Shown piece after piece: positions 10,690 through 22,308 of a DNA stretch of 64,000 nucleotides (positions within the stretch are counted from its first letter, which is position 1; each line of letters begins with the position of its first letter). The notes under the pieces are model-generated. The model did not search any database, was not told the DNA's origin, and worked only from the letters and a program-made list of their open reading frames with translations. Source of the stretch: Dermanyssus gallinae (taxonomy: Eukaryota > Arthropoda > Arachnida > Mesostigmata > Dermanyssidae); assembly GCA_003439945.1 (NCBI GenBank), contig QVRM01001260.1, forward strand, positions 986,501-1,050,500. Direction: 5' to 3'. A program made the position numbers and the translations under genes.

Positions 10690-12356
10690 TTCTGCTATAG
10701 ACCTAACCGCCGGGCATACCGCGGCGTGGTATCGATCACATTTGCTCCAGCATTGTTTGCATTGACATCCATCCTGTGGTTCATGAAAACCCTCCACGTT
10801 GCACAGAACGTGATGAAATCCGTGAGCTGCAAAGCCCGTCGTTAGATGTCGATCTTTTACCCCGCTATTCAGTGCTCGTCATTGCTGCTGTTCCATAAAC
10901 ACCTATGTCCACCTTACTAGTTTTGGTTTCCCAGCATATAAACTTCAAAGGCGCACGTATTTTTCAGATTAAATCGTTTTTGTAGTTTTTCCGTCAGCAG
11001 CGGGTCACCCTCCAAGACGTAAACAATTCTATTCCGGCATGTATTCGAAAGCGCAAAAACCCTCTTTAAAAAGAAAAACCTCACCCCATCAATTAAACGC
11101 AATTTGCCAACTCCCAACTTATCCCATATTAGTGGAATGCCGTATGTGTGCTATCTGTGTGCTGTGTGTGCTATCTGTATCCCGAAAAGAGCAATTGCTG
11201 CATGAACTGAAAGCAAATGTGGCCATTTAATTGCCGCAGCTGCGATGGTAGCCTTCCTGACCCTCTCCTGGATGTGTGATCAAAAACTGCTACCGCCTAT
11301 TGATAAGGTTATGCCTAAGTATGTAAATTTGTTTACAAATTTAATTGCTGTTTCCCTGACTTGGATCACGTCACATCTGGCCATACGGCCGCCCCTTCGG
11401 AATTTCATAGCTACTGTCTTTTTCCAGTTAACCTTCAAGCCCTTCTCATCCATGAATGTAACTAGTCGATTCATGGCTTGTTTCACCCTGAAAAGGCTGC
11501 CACTAAAGATGACCACATCATCAGCGTACAGTAAGATTCTGGCCCACTCTTGGGTCCAGCCCGCTCTTATCCACTCTGGTAGTCCACCCAAAAGTACAGA
11601 AAACAGCAATGGGCTCAGTCCATCGCCCTGTGCGACGCCTGTGGTTTGAGCCACCTCCCCCGGAATACCGACCCCGTTATCAATCAGCACCGTGTTCTGT
11701 TTAAACATATTAATAAGTAACCTCAGAACTGCTCCCGGCACTCCCGATTTTGCCAGCTCGTCAACTATTTTATCCCTTGGTGCTATGTCAAACGCTGCCT
11801 TTAAATCTACAAACACAGCATATATACAACTTCTCGGCCCAGACAGCGTTTTCCAGATTGCCCCTAGCAGTTGCTGAGTGAGTTGATTTTCCTTTCCTAA
11901 ATCCATGCTGCTCCTCCCGTATTACCTCCCGCTCCTCCAAGAATGACCTCAGTCTCCTAACTATTATTCCCGAGAATATTTTATACGGGCAGCTTTTTAT
12001 TGCTATTCCCCTCCAAGCTTCTGGTTCAGTTTCTACTCCCTTTCCTTTTGGAATGACTATTAAAGTCGCTTTCCTCCTGCCCTCTGGAATTTGCCCCTTG
12101 TTTAAACATTCATTGAATAAGGCTTGCCAGCAAGGTGCGAGAATTAGGGTAAATTTCATGTCTGATGTCTCGGGCCTTCATATTCTAGCGGCGCTTTCGG
12201 AGTTGTGTCCGACCCGGCCAATATTCGCCTAAAATGTTCGACTAACCTACCCGTCTCTACGGAACACTGTCTTCTCCCTTTTCGTTTCGGCCATGTATGT
12301 GGACGTTCGTCAGCCTCCCTTATTGCTACCCACTTTATCTTTTTCCAGTGTTTTTT
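10690..12356 (-). pseudogene. LINE A2 ORF2 reverse transcriptase remnant
   Basis: Colinear with the A1 ORF2. Visible are the linker after the endonuclease (EADERPHTW), VIPKGKG, RGIAIKS, EEQHGFRKGKST, YAVFVDLKAAFD, QTTGVAQGD, LYADDVV (catalytic) and a decayed C-terminal Cys/His region. Frame changes occur near 12156, 11910 and 11280, with another near 11120. The downstream end was cut by the insertion of B1 at 12371 and continues at 17006. Confidence 0.85.
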
Positions 12357-12370
12357 CTTCTCCTCATTAT
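12356..12370. repeat. Left 15-bp target duplication of LINE B1
   Basis: TCTTCTCCTCATTAT occurs here and identically at 17006-17020. Joining the flanks at this sequence restores the A-family reading seen at about 55435-55460, so the pair marks the insertion point of B1. Confidence 0.92.
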
Positions 12371-12419
12371 TTCCGAGATGTTTCAAGTTTATTGACCAAA
12401 TAGTAGATATTATATTTTG

Positions 12420-15161
12420 TTACATTAGACGGTTTACAGAAACCGGATTGGAGCATTCAAGTAAATGATACGTTGTGCACTGATGGCCACAACGTTGACA
12501 AGTGCATGATTCGTCAGCTTCATGGTGGCCAGGTCGAACACAAATTGTATGGTGAAAACCATGCATAGCGAATCGAAGGGTAAAATGACGATTTGCCATA
12601 TTGGGATCCTTCCACGTGTCCGAGGTGAGTGCAGGCGTCATAAAGAAGGCTGGATCGACATCAGCTAGTTTCGCCTCCCAATTCTGGATGTGCTGCCTAA
12701 ATGCTTCAGTGTGAGGCAGGTTGAAGCTTCGCTGCAAAGTTTCTGTGAAGAGAGGTGTTCCAGCCGCCAGGTAGACAAGTCGGTTGCGGCTTGTTCTGTG
12801 GACACCCAGGGAACGCTTGAGGAATGCAGCTTTAGGTCTGTCGAGACCAGCGAGGTTCGCTGCGCTGAGGTACGGCCATATCACTTGTATTCCATACCCA
12901 GCTGTGGGGCCTATTTTTATATCAAATAGCTGCAAGGCTGCCTGTAACGACAGCCGCACTGGTATTTGAATACTGTGAAATGCCATAAAACCCTTACGGA
13001 TTCTTTCTTTGATATGTCGCGTAGAACACAACCCAGTGGTTGTTAATTCGACGCCGAGGTAGGCGAAATGTTTTACGTACTCGACAGGGTTTCCTTGAAG
13101 GTGAAGCCCATCATCGCTAGCCAGCCGACCGCCTCCCCTGAGTTTAATAGTCTTTGTTTTACTCACATTTATAACCAGGCCATTAGCATTCACATACTTC
13201 TGCAGAGTTGCGAGCGCCTGCTGAGTGTGAAAACGGCTTCTGGAAAACAGGACCAAATCGTCGGCATAGAGCAGCACTTTGACGAACTTGTGTCGTTTAG
13301 TGATTATTGATGGTAAATCCGAAACCAGAACAGAGAATAGGAGAGGACTGAGATTGTCCCCCTGAGCAACCCCTGTTGTTTGAACCAAAGGCTCGTGCTC
13401 AGACACTCCGTCATCGAGGACAACTGTGCCCTGTTGAAGGATTGAGGCAATCAGCTGAAGAAATATGAGCGGTACTCCGAGATATGTCAGCTTAGCCACA
13501 ATCAGTTTTCGCGACGCTGTGTCAAAGGCCGATTTAAAGTCTACAAAAACGGCGTAGAGCGGTAACCGTTTTTGTGAGAGATTTGCCCGAATCTCGCCGA
13601 GAAGCACGGAGCAAGCAGTCATCGTCGACTTTCCTCTTCTAAATCCATGCTGCTCTTCCGGCAAGCCATCCACGTCGTCGCGAAACGCCTCCAGTCGCTT
13701 AGTTAATATACTAGCTAAAAGCTTGTACACAACACTTTTCTTCGCAATACCACGCCAAGATGACGGGGAGAGCGGGTTACCTTTCCCTTTCGGTATGACA
13801 CTCAAAATAATTTCCCTCCAAGACGAGGGCAAGGATGCATATTCTTGTATCTTGTTGAATAGAGCGTGTATGGCGGGAACCAGCAACATAACTTGGTGCA
13901 GGTGTTCATTTTGCACTTGATCTGGACCTGGTGCTTTACGAGATTTGGAATTTAGTATGGCGTTGATAACATCATCTTTAGTTATCTCAGACAAGATACC
14001 CCCTCTGGCTTGCATAGTCATCTCATTCCACACAGAAATAAGCTCAGGAACGTTTTCTGGGATGGTATTATCGATTGCGTACATCTGCCCAAAGTACTTC
14101 TTAGAGGGATAGGGCAAGCGACAGTCCGGGATTCGCTTTTAATCCATTTATACGGTTGTTTCATGGCTTCCAGAATGAGACGATTTTCTTTATTCAAAGC
14201 ATAGTCCCTTTTGGCTGACTTGATCATTTGTTTGTATGCCCTGTTGAGCCATTGATATAACGGCAACATAATGTCTTGTAATCGGGATAGAATATAAGCT
14301 TGGACAACATAATGCTTAAACTTACGCAGCTCTGTGTTCATCCAAGGCAAGCTGCGCCTGAATCGCTTTTCGCAGACGCTTCGTCGTATGACTGAAACAA
14401 TTCGACTGGTACTCATCAACCGAAAACTCTTTTGGAGGCGGCAAGATTTCTCGGGAACATTGAACAAGACGATTAATGTCTAGCGACTTCGACTATTTTA
14501 ATCTCCGTTGAACTAGAGATTCCGCCGGCATCCGCGCACTGAGTCCAACCGGAAGATGCGATTTGGCTCCGAAAGATGTTAGTTGCGACAGCACGCCGTG
14601 ATACGTCACGGAGGTCTCTTCCATGTTGGTTGCAAATATATCGATCGTTGATCTACCCTGTGGTCCCACAAATGTATGCACATCCGGAGAGGTGACAAGC
14701 CACAGACCTCGATCATGTAAGGTGTTGATCAGCGATCTGCACCTACTATTGCTGGGTTTATCTATTGGGCAGTTTAAGTCACCACAGAGTAGAGTTGATT
14801 TTCGTAGATCAACTGAATCGAGCGACCGACACAGCTTATCGAGCAGATCTATTATTCTCTCCGCGGGACTTGAGTACATAGCAACGACATTACATTTATC
14901 GGTACTTAAAATGACACAGTTGTCATCATTATACTGAATTGTTACTTCACCAGATCTGCCATTGTACAAAACAGCTACGCCCCCACTTGGTCTTCCTGGT
15001 CCTGCTGCGTGTTGTGCCAGACACTCAGCAGTGTAAAATCCATTCACGTTTATGCTTTTTGTAGACCATGTCTCAGTTAAAATAACAATGTCAAACGCGG
15101 ATAATTCTGCGTGCGGGAGGAGATCTAGACCTGTTTTGGCACCCTCGATATTCCACTGCAT
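12420..15161 (-). pseudogene. LINE B1 ORF2: APE endonuclease and reverse transcriptase
   Basis: The endonuclease (15161-14493) shows MQWNIEGA, LTETWS, CGDLNCPID, STIDIFATN and KSHLPVG, the full set of APE-type catalytic blocks. It nicks the target for target-primed reverse transcription. A linker in another frame (14467-14130) leads to an uninterrupted RT (14117-12420) with VIPKGKG, EEQHGFRRGKST, AVFVDFKSAFD, TTGVAQGDNLSP and LLYADDLVLFS, and a C-terminal CTCQRCGHQCTTYHLLEC zinc-knuckle-like motif. At least two frameshifts (near 14480 and 14120) inactivate it. ORF2 begins just after the ORF1 stop at 15167. The RT is colinear with that of family A along its whole length. Confidence 0.92.
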
Positions 15162-15166
15162 TATGT

Positions 15167-16418
15167 TTACTTCCAGCGTCTGCCTCGCACGGGAGGGCGC
15201 TGCAGTTGGAATGGGTACTGGCCCATGCCCATCCAGTAATTCTCGGATAGAGCAGCGAACGGATTGTATGAGAGGTAGGGGTTGGTCATCACTGGGGGAA
15301 ACCCCAACAAATTACCCGGGTTACGCTCTTGATTATCATTACGATTGGTCCGAGTGATGTTCTGTTTACGTTGCTGCTGCCAGTGGCTGTTGTTGTTTTT
15401 AGCGTTTTGCCTGTTGATTCTGGTTTCTCTGTTATTAGTTTGTCGTTGCTGCACCTGAAGACTTTGTTTGCCATTACGAATCTGGCGGTTTGGCAGTTTC
15501 TTAACGTCGTTGCTTGCCGCTGACACTGCTGTCTATTGTTTGTGAACAACTTTGTTGACGTTGGAGGTCTTCTTCGAAGTGCGCAGCAAGGACGGTAAGG
15601 GATTCTTCACTCCAACAAATTTACATTAATATCGCACTAGAACGTTCGCAATCTTATTCGCCGAAATCTCGTCGTATCTGAATACTTGAGATAATCCTGT
15701 TGCTGCCTGTATATTAGTTATGTCTAAAAACTTGGTCTGTACGTTAAACTTGTAAGCAAGGCTGGCAAGTCCGTTGTTGAAACGCTTACACTCTTGGCTG
15801 TAAACAGGAGTTGACACCAGGACAAGAGAGTGCCCAGGGTGTTTGTTTCTCGCCTCAACTAGGAAGCCTTCGTACAAAGCCAGCGCCTCGTCAGTTTCTA
15901 GTTTAATGCACTCTGCATGCCCTGCATGAATGACAACTTGTAGCGGGTCCGAGGTGTCACTCATGGCCTGCAATGTGTCAGTAAAAATCTGCTTGAGATC
16001 ATTACTGAATGGTCAAAGTGAATTATGAAGATCTTTGAACCTCTTGAGTAGCGATAGTTGCTTCTTGCAACCCTTAAGAAGCATATCCCCAATTATTATA
16101 GATCTTCTTATCGCCGGTTCCATTGTTTCCGGCGCTGTTGCAGATGCGAGTGTTGCCGGCGGTGCATTGCGCTGCTTGCAGGCATCCCCTTCCCTGGTGA
16201 GAACGCACACTCGCTTGAATAGCCAGTAGAATAGGCAGTAAGCCAGTGTCATTAAACTCTCCAACAGCTTTGCAAAGAGTGCATACCCAGTTCTCCCCTT
16301 CCCTGAGCTGAACGCCTGTACAGGTGAGGTGCACATTTCGCGCACAACTGCTACATGAAACATGCATCAGCCCTTGGGAAATTGGCTTAGAACAAACCGT
16401 ACAATGGTTAGCCTCCAT
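15167..16418 (-). pseudogene. LINE B1 ORF1: PHD finger and SGNH-like domain
   Basis: Starts at ATG 16418. Residues about 7-50 form a PHD finger: CTVC, CSSC, H-x2-C and CTLC in the Cys4-His-Cys3 order. After a frame change between about 16250 and 16130 comes SIIIGDMLL, which sits where SGNH hydrolases have GDS, then VVIHAGH in place of the usual GTND block and a C-terminal DxxSANKIA helix. The nucleophile Ser is Met here. A basic Arg/Asn/Gln-rich tail (15526-15167) ends ORF1. PHD plus esterase ORF1 proteins are known in CR1/L2-group LINEs and probably bind the RNA. In-frame stops at 16013 and 15626 show decay. Confidence 0.8.
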
Positions 16419-16552
16419 CCCGTTTCAATAGGCGCGACAAGCTTAGAGAGCAGACTGCGGAGGAGGGGCGAGAGAGGGTAGAAATACAACAACAAAGCAC
16501 AGAGTGGCCGGCAGGTGTCGTTGACGGCTTCACGCGTCAGTCAAGTAGGATG

Positions 16553-16625
16553 ATGCTGATGACGATGTTGTTGTTGTCGTCGTTGTTGTTGTTGCTGTTG
16601 CCGTTGTTGCTGTCGTCGCTGCCGT
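16553..16625. repeat. (GTT)n-rich triplet run in the 5' UTR of LINE B1
   Basis: gttgttgtcgtcgttgttgttg and related triplets, read as CAA on the element strand. Similar runs occur in the presumed 5' region of LINE J. Confidence 0.6.
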
Positions 16626-17005
16626 TGCAGGTCGTAGCGCGATTGGTTGTAAAGCTTGTGAAGAAGCTATTTAACAAGTGCTTGGGTGAAACGATGTTGG
16701 CTTTCAAGTTCAATGTTAAACCACAGATGTCGCTGAATCGATTACGAATTTTCGATCGATCGATTACAATCGTTTGATAGCAGTCTACCGCCAATGTAAT
16801 GTGGAGGTGCCGTAGTTGGATGTCGGTTGCAGTAATTCAAGCACTAAAGAGATGATGTGTTGCACATTATATCCCGGGAACTGCTCACTGTCGTGTTTGG
16901 TCACCGTTGCTAAGAAAACACCACAATTACACAGGTATGACTTGCTTTAGACAGAGCTCGCAAGCGATGCGACTTGCTGGTTCAACAGCTGATCACTAAC
17001 TTAAA

Positions 17006-17020
17006 TCTTCTCCTCATTAT
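17006..17020. repeat. Right 15-bp target duplication of LINE B1
   Basis: Identical to 12356-12370 (TCTTCTCCTCATTAT). A2 sequence resumes directly to the right. Confidence 0.92.
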
Positions 17021-17830
17021 ACGCTTTCTTAACCAACCGTTTAATCAACGCTACCAACGGCCTCATTAACGGGACGGTCTCTACATATTCTCGCGTCAGG
17101 CTACTAGCTTGCTTGGCTGCCCTGCACCGTTCATTAAGCCAGGCCTGAAACTGTTGTCTTCAGAATTCAGGTTGATTTGGAACTTGATGAAGATGACAAT
17201 ACATGATCTGCACTTCTGTTCGCCCGTGTGGTTGGGTCCTATCAGCGTTCATGGTCGTGAATTGTTGCAGCATATGTGAATAGCTCGGAATAGCTTCCTG
17301 AATGGCCCTTGCCACCGTCTGCACGATGATATCCGTTAACCTCGGCGTAATCGTCGCAATCACCGGTTGCACTATATCTTCCACTCTCGGTAGCGGCACT
17401 TGCTGGGCACTCAGTTTATGTCCGGTCATTTCAAGTGAGGCACTTGTTGCTGCTGGGTCCCGTTTTGGTTCAAGTCGTTGAGGTTTGAGCGCTGCCTTCG
17501 TTTATCTTGACTCCGTTTCTTACTACTGAGGACCAAGTGCGCCTTGAGAAGTTGTCAGAAGCCCGTATGTGCCCCACAGGCGTGCAGAGTGGTACCAGCG
17601 GGGCATCTGAGCGCTTGATAATGCTATTTCGGGACGATTTTTGTAACCGTTCCATACGCTTCAGCCTATGTGGACATGAGCCCCATGTGGCTTCATGTTC
17701 GCTAAAACACAGACAGCATCGAGCTTTAGCCTTGCAATTCTTCCTCAGGTGCTTCGTACAACCACACCTTCTGCATATCGGTGTAGAAACTCCAATGCAG
17801 CCGATATTGTAGCCTCCGATATAGATGAAT
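17021..17830 (-). pseudogene. LINE A2 ORF1 and linker remnant
   Basis: Continues A2 beyond the B1 insertion. 17021-17140 matches the post-endonuclease linker of A1, then a deletion joins directly to the ORF1 C-terminus (17160-17429, VPLPRVEDIVQ...). Upstream, 17500-17780 carries two CCHC-type zinc knuckles (CRRCGCTKHLRKNC and CCLCFSEHEATWGSC) and a basic stretch. Most of the N-terminal part present in A1 is missing. The protein would have been the gag-like RNA-binding product. Confidence 0.85.
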
Positions 17831-18321
17831 GCACACCAGATATTCTTCCCTTCACTGTGTGAAGAGAGAATAAGATGATGATGCTGCTGATGGTGAGTAT
17901 AATAAGGCCTGTAACACACGATGATGCTGATAATGATGACGGATGGGGTGGTTTCAATGAGGTTAACGGTGGATGTAGGGATGCTCGTAATCACGAAGCT
18001 GGCAATAATTAAGGTATGATAGTAGGGAGTATATCTCGTAAGCTGGATACGAGATAGTAATAAAGCTACGAAGGTAGTGGTGAGAAGTGAAGATGATGCA
18101 GGTAGAGGTGAGTGATGTTGATGCATATTCAAGTCGACACTGCTTCTAATGAATTAGTTCCGAGGCACACTACAGATGTTTACGCTAATCGACTTCGATG
18201 GTCTCAACGATGTTATGCTCACTGATGCACATGGATTTACACGCAAAATTCTAGAATTTAGCGGTACTTTCCGAGAGCCACACGCGAACACGTCTGCACC
18301 GTTTGAGAACAACTCAGCAAC
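17831..18321 (-). repeat. LINE A2 5' UTR with GATGATG-type repeats
   Basis: Low-complexity GAT/GAC triplet stretch (about 17865-18120) followed by a unique segment nearly identical to 58480-58669. Both A copies stop matching at the same place, so this is the true 5' end of the family. Confidence 0.8.
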
Positions 18322-18333
18322 TGGCTGTTTTTT
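18322..18333. repeat. Right target-site duplication of LINE A2
   Basis: TGGCTGTTTTTT, matching 10591-10602. Confidence 0.65.
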
Positions 18334-19575
18334 GGATTCCCAATAGATCATCTTCAGTGACTTTAAGTAGAAACGTCAAAAGGTCGCAGAAGCAAATTTT
18401 TTGATACTTGTAAATCTTTTACATATATAACTTAAAAACGGCAGATATTGGCATGCAAAAATTATCTTTCATAATGAATATTTTGATTACAAGTGACGGT
18501 ATTAATTGCTGTCGTAAGCGGTAGCCGTTCTCTTTTGAACCTGCGGGCTAGGCTTTCTTTTTCATCATTGCAGTTGCAATTTCCTTACGCAGCTTCCATG
18601 TCGATGCTGTGCTGCATATATACTCGACAAACATCCTCATGTTACTTTTTAGCGGGTTTGGTGACTGCTTTTCTTCGTCTGTAGCCCATTTCAATCTTAG
18701 AGCGCTATGGCGGTTGTTCTAGCTTGTTCTAATCCCCTGCATACCAGGAGAGTGTGCTCGGTCAGCGTTGATGCCGTCCACACAGTTTTCAGAGCATGCA
18801 GGTTTCCGAGAAAGCTTTGCCTACACGAAAGAGATAGCTTTCAAATTCACCGTGGCCAGTGAGTCACTGGGTAAGGAAAAGTTCATTTACGCCGCGGGGA
18901 GTCTATCCACTATTCTAGCGAAGTGAATGACCCGGTGAGCCTATAGGAATGACATCCCATTCTTGTCACGATTTTATCGTTGCTTCTCTCTCTGCTTTTG
19001 TTGGACTCAAGCCCTTCTTCCCACATCCTTTCTTTCTCGTTTACTATTGAGCCACAGGCCAGTAGGCCCGTAAAAGCTTAAGCGCCGCTGTTATCTGCGT
19101 ACTTCTTAGGGCCTTCCTTACCGTCGTCGTTTTCAGGGTGTTTTGCAGCCAAACCAGCGCCAGCCATTTTTACGCCACCAGTCTCTTTTTGAAAAGAGAA
19201 ATTTGTGATTTTTCCTTCAATGCCTCTTGCTCTCTGTAGGGCTTTCCTTGTTCATTGTTTTAACCTGCCTGGCGACGTCCAGAATGCTCTTTATAGCTTC
19301 ATAGTCTGTGTCCCGTTTCGAGGTTGCTTTTAGTTGGGTCTTACCTTCAACTCGTGCCCTTTTTAGCCGACTTGCCCCCGTCCTATTCCACCAGGTGTTT
19401 TCGGGTTAGCTGAGATCGTTCCTAATCCCATGTCCGTGTTTTTCTGCAAAGTGGGCTTTTTTGCCGAAGTATTCCTGCGGAGTTGTTTTGTTCTTCTTTG
19501 ATTCACTGCTCTTGTTCGTCTGTTCCTTTTTGTATTCCAAGATTTCTCTTCTATATCTTTCTGAATTTTAGGACC
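18334..19575. other. No gene assigned; one unexplained minus-strand ORF
   Basis: Mostly unidentified. On the minus strand about 19380-19205 is an open stretch of about 60 codons (NTWWNRTGASRLKRARVEGK...), followed in another frame by a short ATG ORF starting MAGAGLAAKHPEND at about 19169. Neither is recognised. They could be a decayed LINE linker or chance. Confidence 0.3.
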
Positions 19576-19578
19576 TTT

Positions 19579-19580
19579 TT

Positions 19581-19670
<90 letters not shown>

Positions 19671-19671
19671 A
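19579..19671. repeat. (ATA)n to (TTA)n mirrored microsatellite
   Basis: About nine ATA units switch without a break into about 20 TTA units, making a self-complementary tract able to fold on itself. Confidence 0.9.
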
Positions 19672-19707
19672 ATTGTGAGGTGTGAACGTGTACTCCTTGT
19701 CTTCTCC

Positions 19708-19836
19708 TAACTCCTAAATAATAACAATACTAATACTAATAACAATAACAATACTAATACCAATACCAATATCAATATCAATATCAATATCAATACCAAT
19801 ATTTATACCTATACCTATACCAATACCAATGCCGCT
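19708..19836. repeat. Degenerate AATAC/ATCAAT short tandem array
   Basis: Successive blocks of aataacaatactaat, accaat, atcaat and accta units follow the trinucleotide array. They look like a diverging hexanucleotide satellite (AAT-AYC type). Confidence 0.8.
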
Positions 19837-20124
19837 GACTCTTAGCGGTATAGTTCATCATCTATTTTCAATAAGAATCGCTCAACGAAAATTCGATCAA
19901 AAATCGAACCGGCGACACCCCGGTAGATGACAACCATGACTTGCGCACTAGTCTTCTAGGCCACGCTGCCTCCCCTGTTATTGGACTAGTAACAGGATTT
20001 GCAGGGCGACGGGCCTGGCTTTGCTGAGACTCGTGTGAGAGGGGGGAGGGGTCGATTCGCGCACGTTTCTTGGGGACCTCGCGAAACTGGATTTTAGGAA
20101 TTTTGTAAGACAGAATCACCTCTT

Positions 20125-21440
20125 AAAGGCGGTCGCGATACACTGCCGCAGCGTACGCACTACGTTAACCAAGTACACTTAACACACCGTAACGCTTTTT
20201 ACTTAATCCTCCCAGATGATCTCATAGATTCGACCATAGGACTGCAACAGGTCGATCCTTTGGCCCCGGCTAGTTTTGTCTGAGCATTAAAAACTAGCTG
20301 ACTCCCTCAACAGCTTACTGAAACATTTGGCACTTGAATGATGACGTGCTGAGAGACGATGCAAACATTGCTTGGTGCTTACCCCGCCATCTTGTCTTTC
20401 GATCTTCTTTCTCCGCTACCAGGTTCACCCACCTTCTCCGCGGAGCCGATCTAACAAGGCGGTTGGACGACCTGCATCTATTCAATACCTTCGAATCTCT
20501 TTTTAATCCATTGGTGGCGCCTTTCGCTCAGAAAGGCGCAACTACCGATCTCGAGGGGGAGCCTGGAGATATCAGATCCGCTTCTCTCCGCTGGATCAGC
20601 GTTAGACTTCTTTCTTTTTTAATCCGAGAACAACGTCATCTGTCAGTCAACCGCTCTGTTGGACAAGGCCAACATTGATCAGTACAAGGAACTCAAGAGA
20701 CGTTTCTATGAGGAGCTAAATACAGTTTGCAGTGGCGCTTCATATAACCCTTATGACTCGAGCGCATTCTTATTTGGAGGGAACAGACTGCGGACAGAGC
20801 AACAGCTTCCGGATCCCTCAAAGCAGCGGTTTTTCGGCTGGCATTCGAGCGGGTCCCCTCCGTCACCATGAATGTAGCCAATCTGATGACAAATTTGCCT
20901 ATCATGGGTTATCGTGCATCGCGCCAGGCATGCCGGTATCAACGATACGTTTGGCTATGCGCCTCGGTGATGTGGATTCTCTTGCATTCGAGAGCCCCAG
21001 GGCCTATCCGCTGATGATGGCAAGCGCCTGTATAGGATGGCTCTTACCTCCTTTAGAAAGAGCAGGTATGTTTTCTGGGACGCCACAGTCATCGATTTAT
21101 TAGCAGCTTTAATGGTCGGTGGCGGGGTAGTCTCGGCGCAGGCCGCGCTGGTAATCCAGCCGAGACAAGAGAGCTTGCGAAATATGCCTCAATAGATTAT
21201 TCACATAAGTTCCAATTGCTAGCGTTTTGAAACCCTGAGCGGTCCGGGCAACATCATTCGTAAACTCCTCCACAAGACGGTGAGCAGCTACACCTCGCAA
21301 CCGGAGACAGGAGATCCGCGTCTTTCCTGAGACAACGCCTCGGCCTCAACGTCCAACGCGGGAACGCGACGACGGTCCGGAGCACGCTGCTGAGGTGGTT
21401 CCAACCTGCTCTTTACGAGATACGAGGAGTAATAGTCCCA
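20125..21440 (+). pseudogene. Decayed REL-type LINE ORF2 fragment (copy 4)
   Basis: Nucleotide similarity to element C (from about 43770 to its end) and, at the 3' side, to element D. It includes the decayed GLQQGDPLAP region (about 20250), the thumb segment (SFSATRFTHLLRGADL at about 20400), the region before the REL domain and the last helix (QRLGLNVQRGN at about 21330). There is no intact frame, and internal deletions are present, including the YLDD motif. It is 5' truncated in the RT. It sits 200 bp upstream of exon X3. Confidence 0.8.
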
Positions 21441-21634
21441 ATGCACACATTTTCGGAAGGCAGTATTCATAAAACAGGTGTAATCTTTTATTGACTGCGG
21501 ATTGCGTGAAATGCAAGATATACGATATTGTTACGTAGGCACAGTACCTCACCTGCCCGTAGCCGGTGACAAGAGAAGCAAACTTGCACTATAACGATTG
21601 TTGCAATGTTGTTTTGTCTTGCATGCGCATATAG

Positions 21635-21793
21635 GCATCGCCACCATTACACGATAGCACCAGTGCACGGAACGAACCCTCCGATAAAAACACACCGTTT
21701 TGGATCATGGTTCTGCCATTGATCTACTTCTCGGGAGCGTGCGCCATCATTACGCTTATTGTGCTGCACGTACGTTTTCACAAACGTTATCCG
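21635..21793 (+). CDS. Gene X exon 3: second 159-bp membrane-segment exon
   Basis: Phase-0 open exon ending CCG|GTAAGG. The acceptor (gcatgcgcatatag) was chosen because it gives 159 bp, the exact length of the homologous minus-strand exon with a strong acceptor. The 53 residues are polar up to Trp23, then a helix (VLPLIYFSGACAIITLIVL) and a basic end HKRYP. Eleven of 53 positions equal exon Y3, including Trp23, the GA-A-I-L core and the final Tyr-Pro. A shorter exon, or a start at the ATG before VLPL, is possible. Its role may be an alternative membrane tail to exon X2, an extra helix, or the first coding exon of a following gene. Confidence 0.55.
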
Positions 21794-22224
21794 GTAAGGA
21801 ACAACGCGTAGTGTAAGCTCCTCAGGCTTATTGACTAGTTCGTTAAATATTTTCGACCTACGGTTGAAGCCTTACGGTTTTTAGGAGCCACCGGCAAGAT
21901 AACGTGTCATTGTCTACTAGTGGTACCTTTTTCATTCGAAAGTACCGTTTGCATGTGTTCTGACACTAAGGTTTTGGCAACCTTTGAACGTCTAAGAGTA
22001 ACGCAAACTTTACTTTTATGCGTCAGACTGCGTGCATCAACCGTTTTTTTGTCAATATACTCTATCACTGGCCTGTCCATATAAACTTTGGCCTAGTTAG
22101 TCGGTGTAGCTTTGTGGAGAATTGCAATGTTTTCTTTAGTGTATTGTTCGTGCTGTTTTGTATTGTTTGCGCCTAAGTTTTCAAATTTAGGAAAATGTCT
22201 ACTTCATTTTTCTCTCTATTTCAG

Positions 22225-22308
22225 ACGGAGTCAGTGGCTCGATAAGGGTTACAAAAAGGCCAGAAAAGAACGAACATATTCTGCAAGCTATCAATGGTTA
22301 ACCTGAAA
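22225..22308 (+). CDS. Candidate terminal exon of gene X
   Basis: A strong acceptor (ttctctctatttcag) lies 431 bp after exon X3. In phase 0 the reading ends after six residues (TESVAR, then stop). The longer frame, a basic tail ending SYQWLT before TGA at 22306, needs a one-base offset or use of the AG ten bases further on. A comparable exon follows Y3. The frame cannot be settled from sequence alone. Confidence 0.3.

Larger units (their letters stand above)
12371..17005 (-). mobile_element. Full-length LINE B1 nested in LINE A2
   Basis: A 4635-bp minus-strand insertion bounded by perfect 15-bp direct repeats. It has a 5' UTR of about 590 bp with a (CAA)n-rich run, ORF1 (PHD finger, SGNH-like domain, basic Asn/Gln-rich tail) and ORF2 (APE endonuclease, RT, C-terminal Cys/His motif). 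A short 3' UTR carries AATAAA about 20 bases from the end and has no long poly(A). The full-length ends are therefore known exactly. It is inactive: frameshifts and stops occur in both ORFs. Confidence 0.92.
10603..18321 (-). mobile_element. LINE A2, internally deleted and split by LINE B1
   Basis: A second copy of the A family, recognised by near-identity to A1 (53559-58671) over the 3' end, RT, ORF1 tail and 5' UTR. Its 3' end (10603) and 5' end (18321) coincide with those of A1, so it inserted full-length. It has since lost most of the endonuclease (the join at about 17142 links sequence equal to A1 55575 and 56488) and two parts of ORF1. It is interrupted by 4.6 kb of LINE B1. A 10-12 bp target duplication flanks it. 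Confidence 0.85.

Noticed and set aside
15626..15973. A host SGNH esterase gene
   Set aside because: It lies in order between the PHD part and ORF2 of LINE B1, inside its target duplications, and the catalytic Ser block reads GDM.
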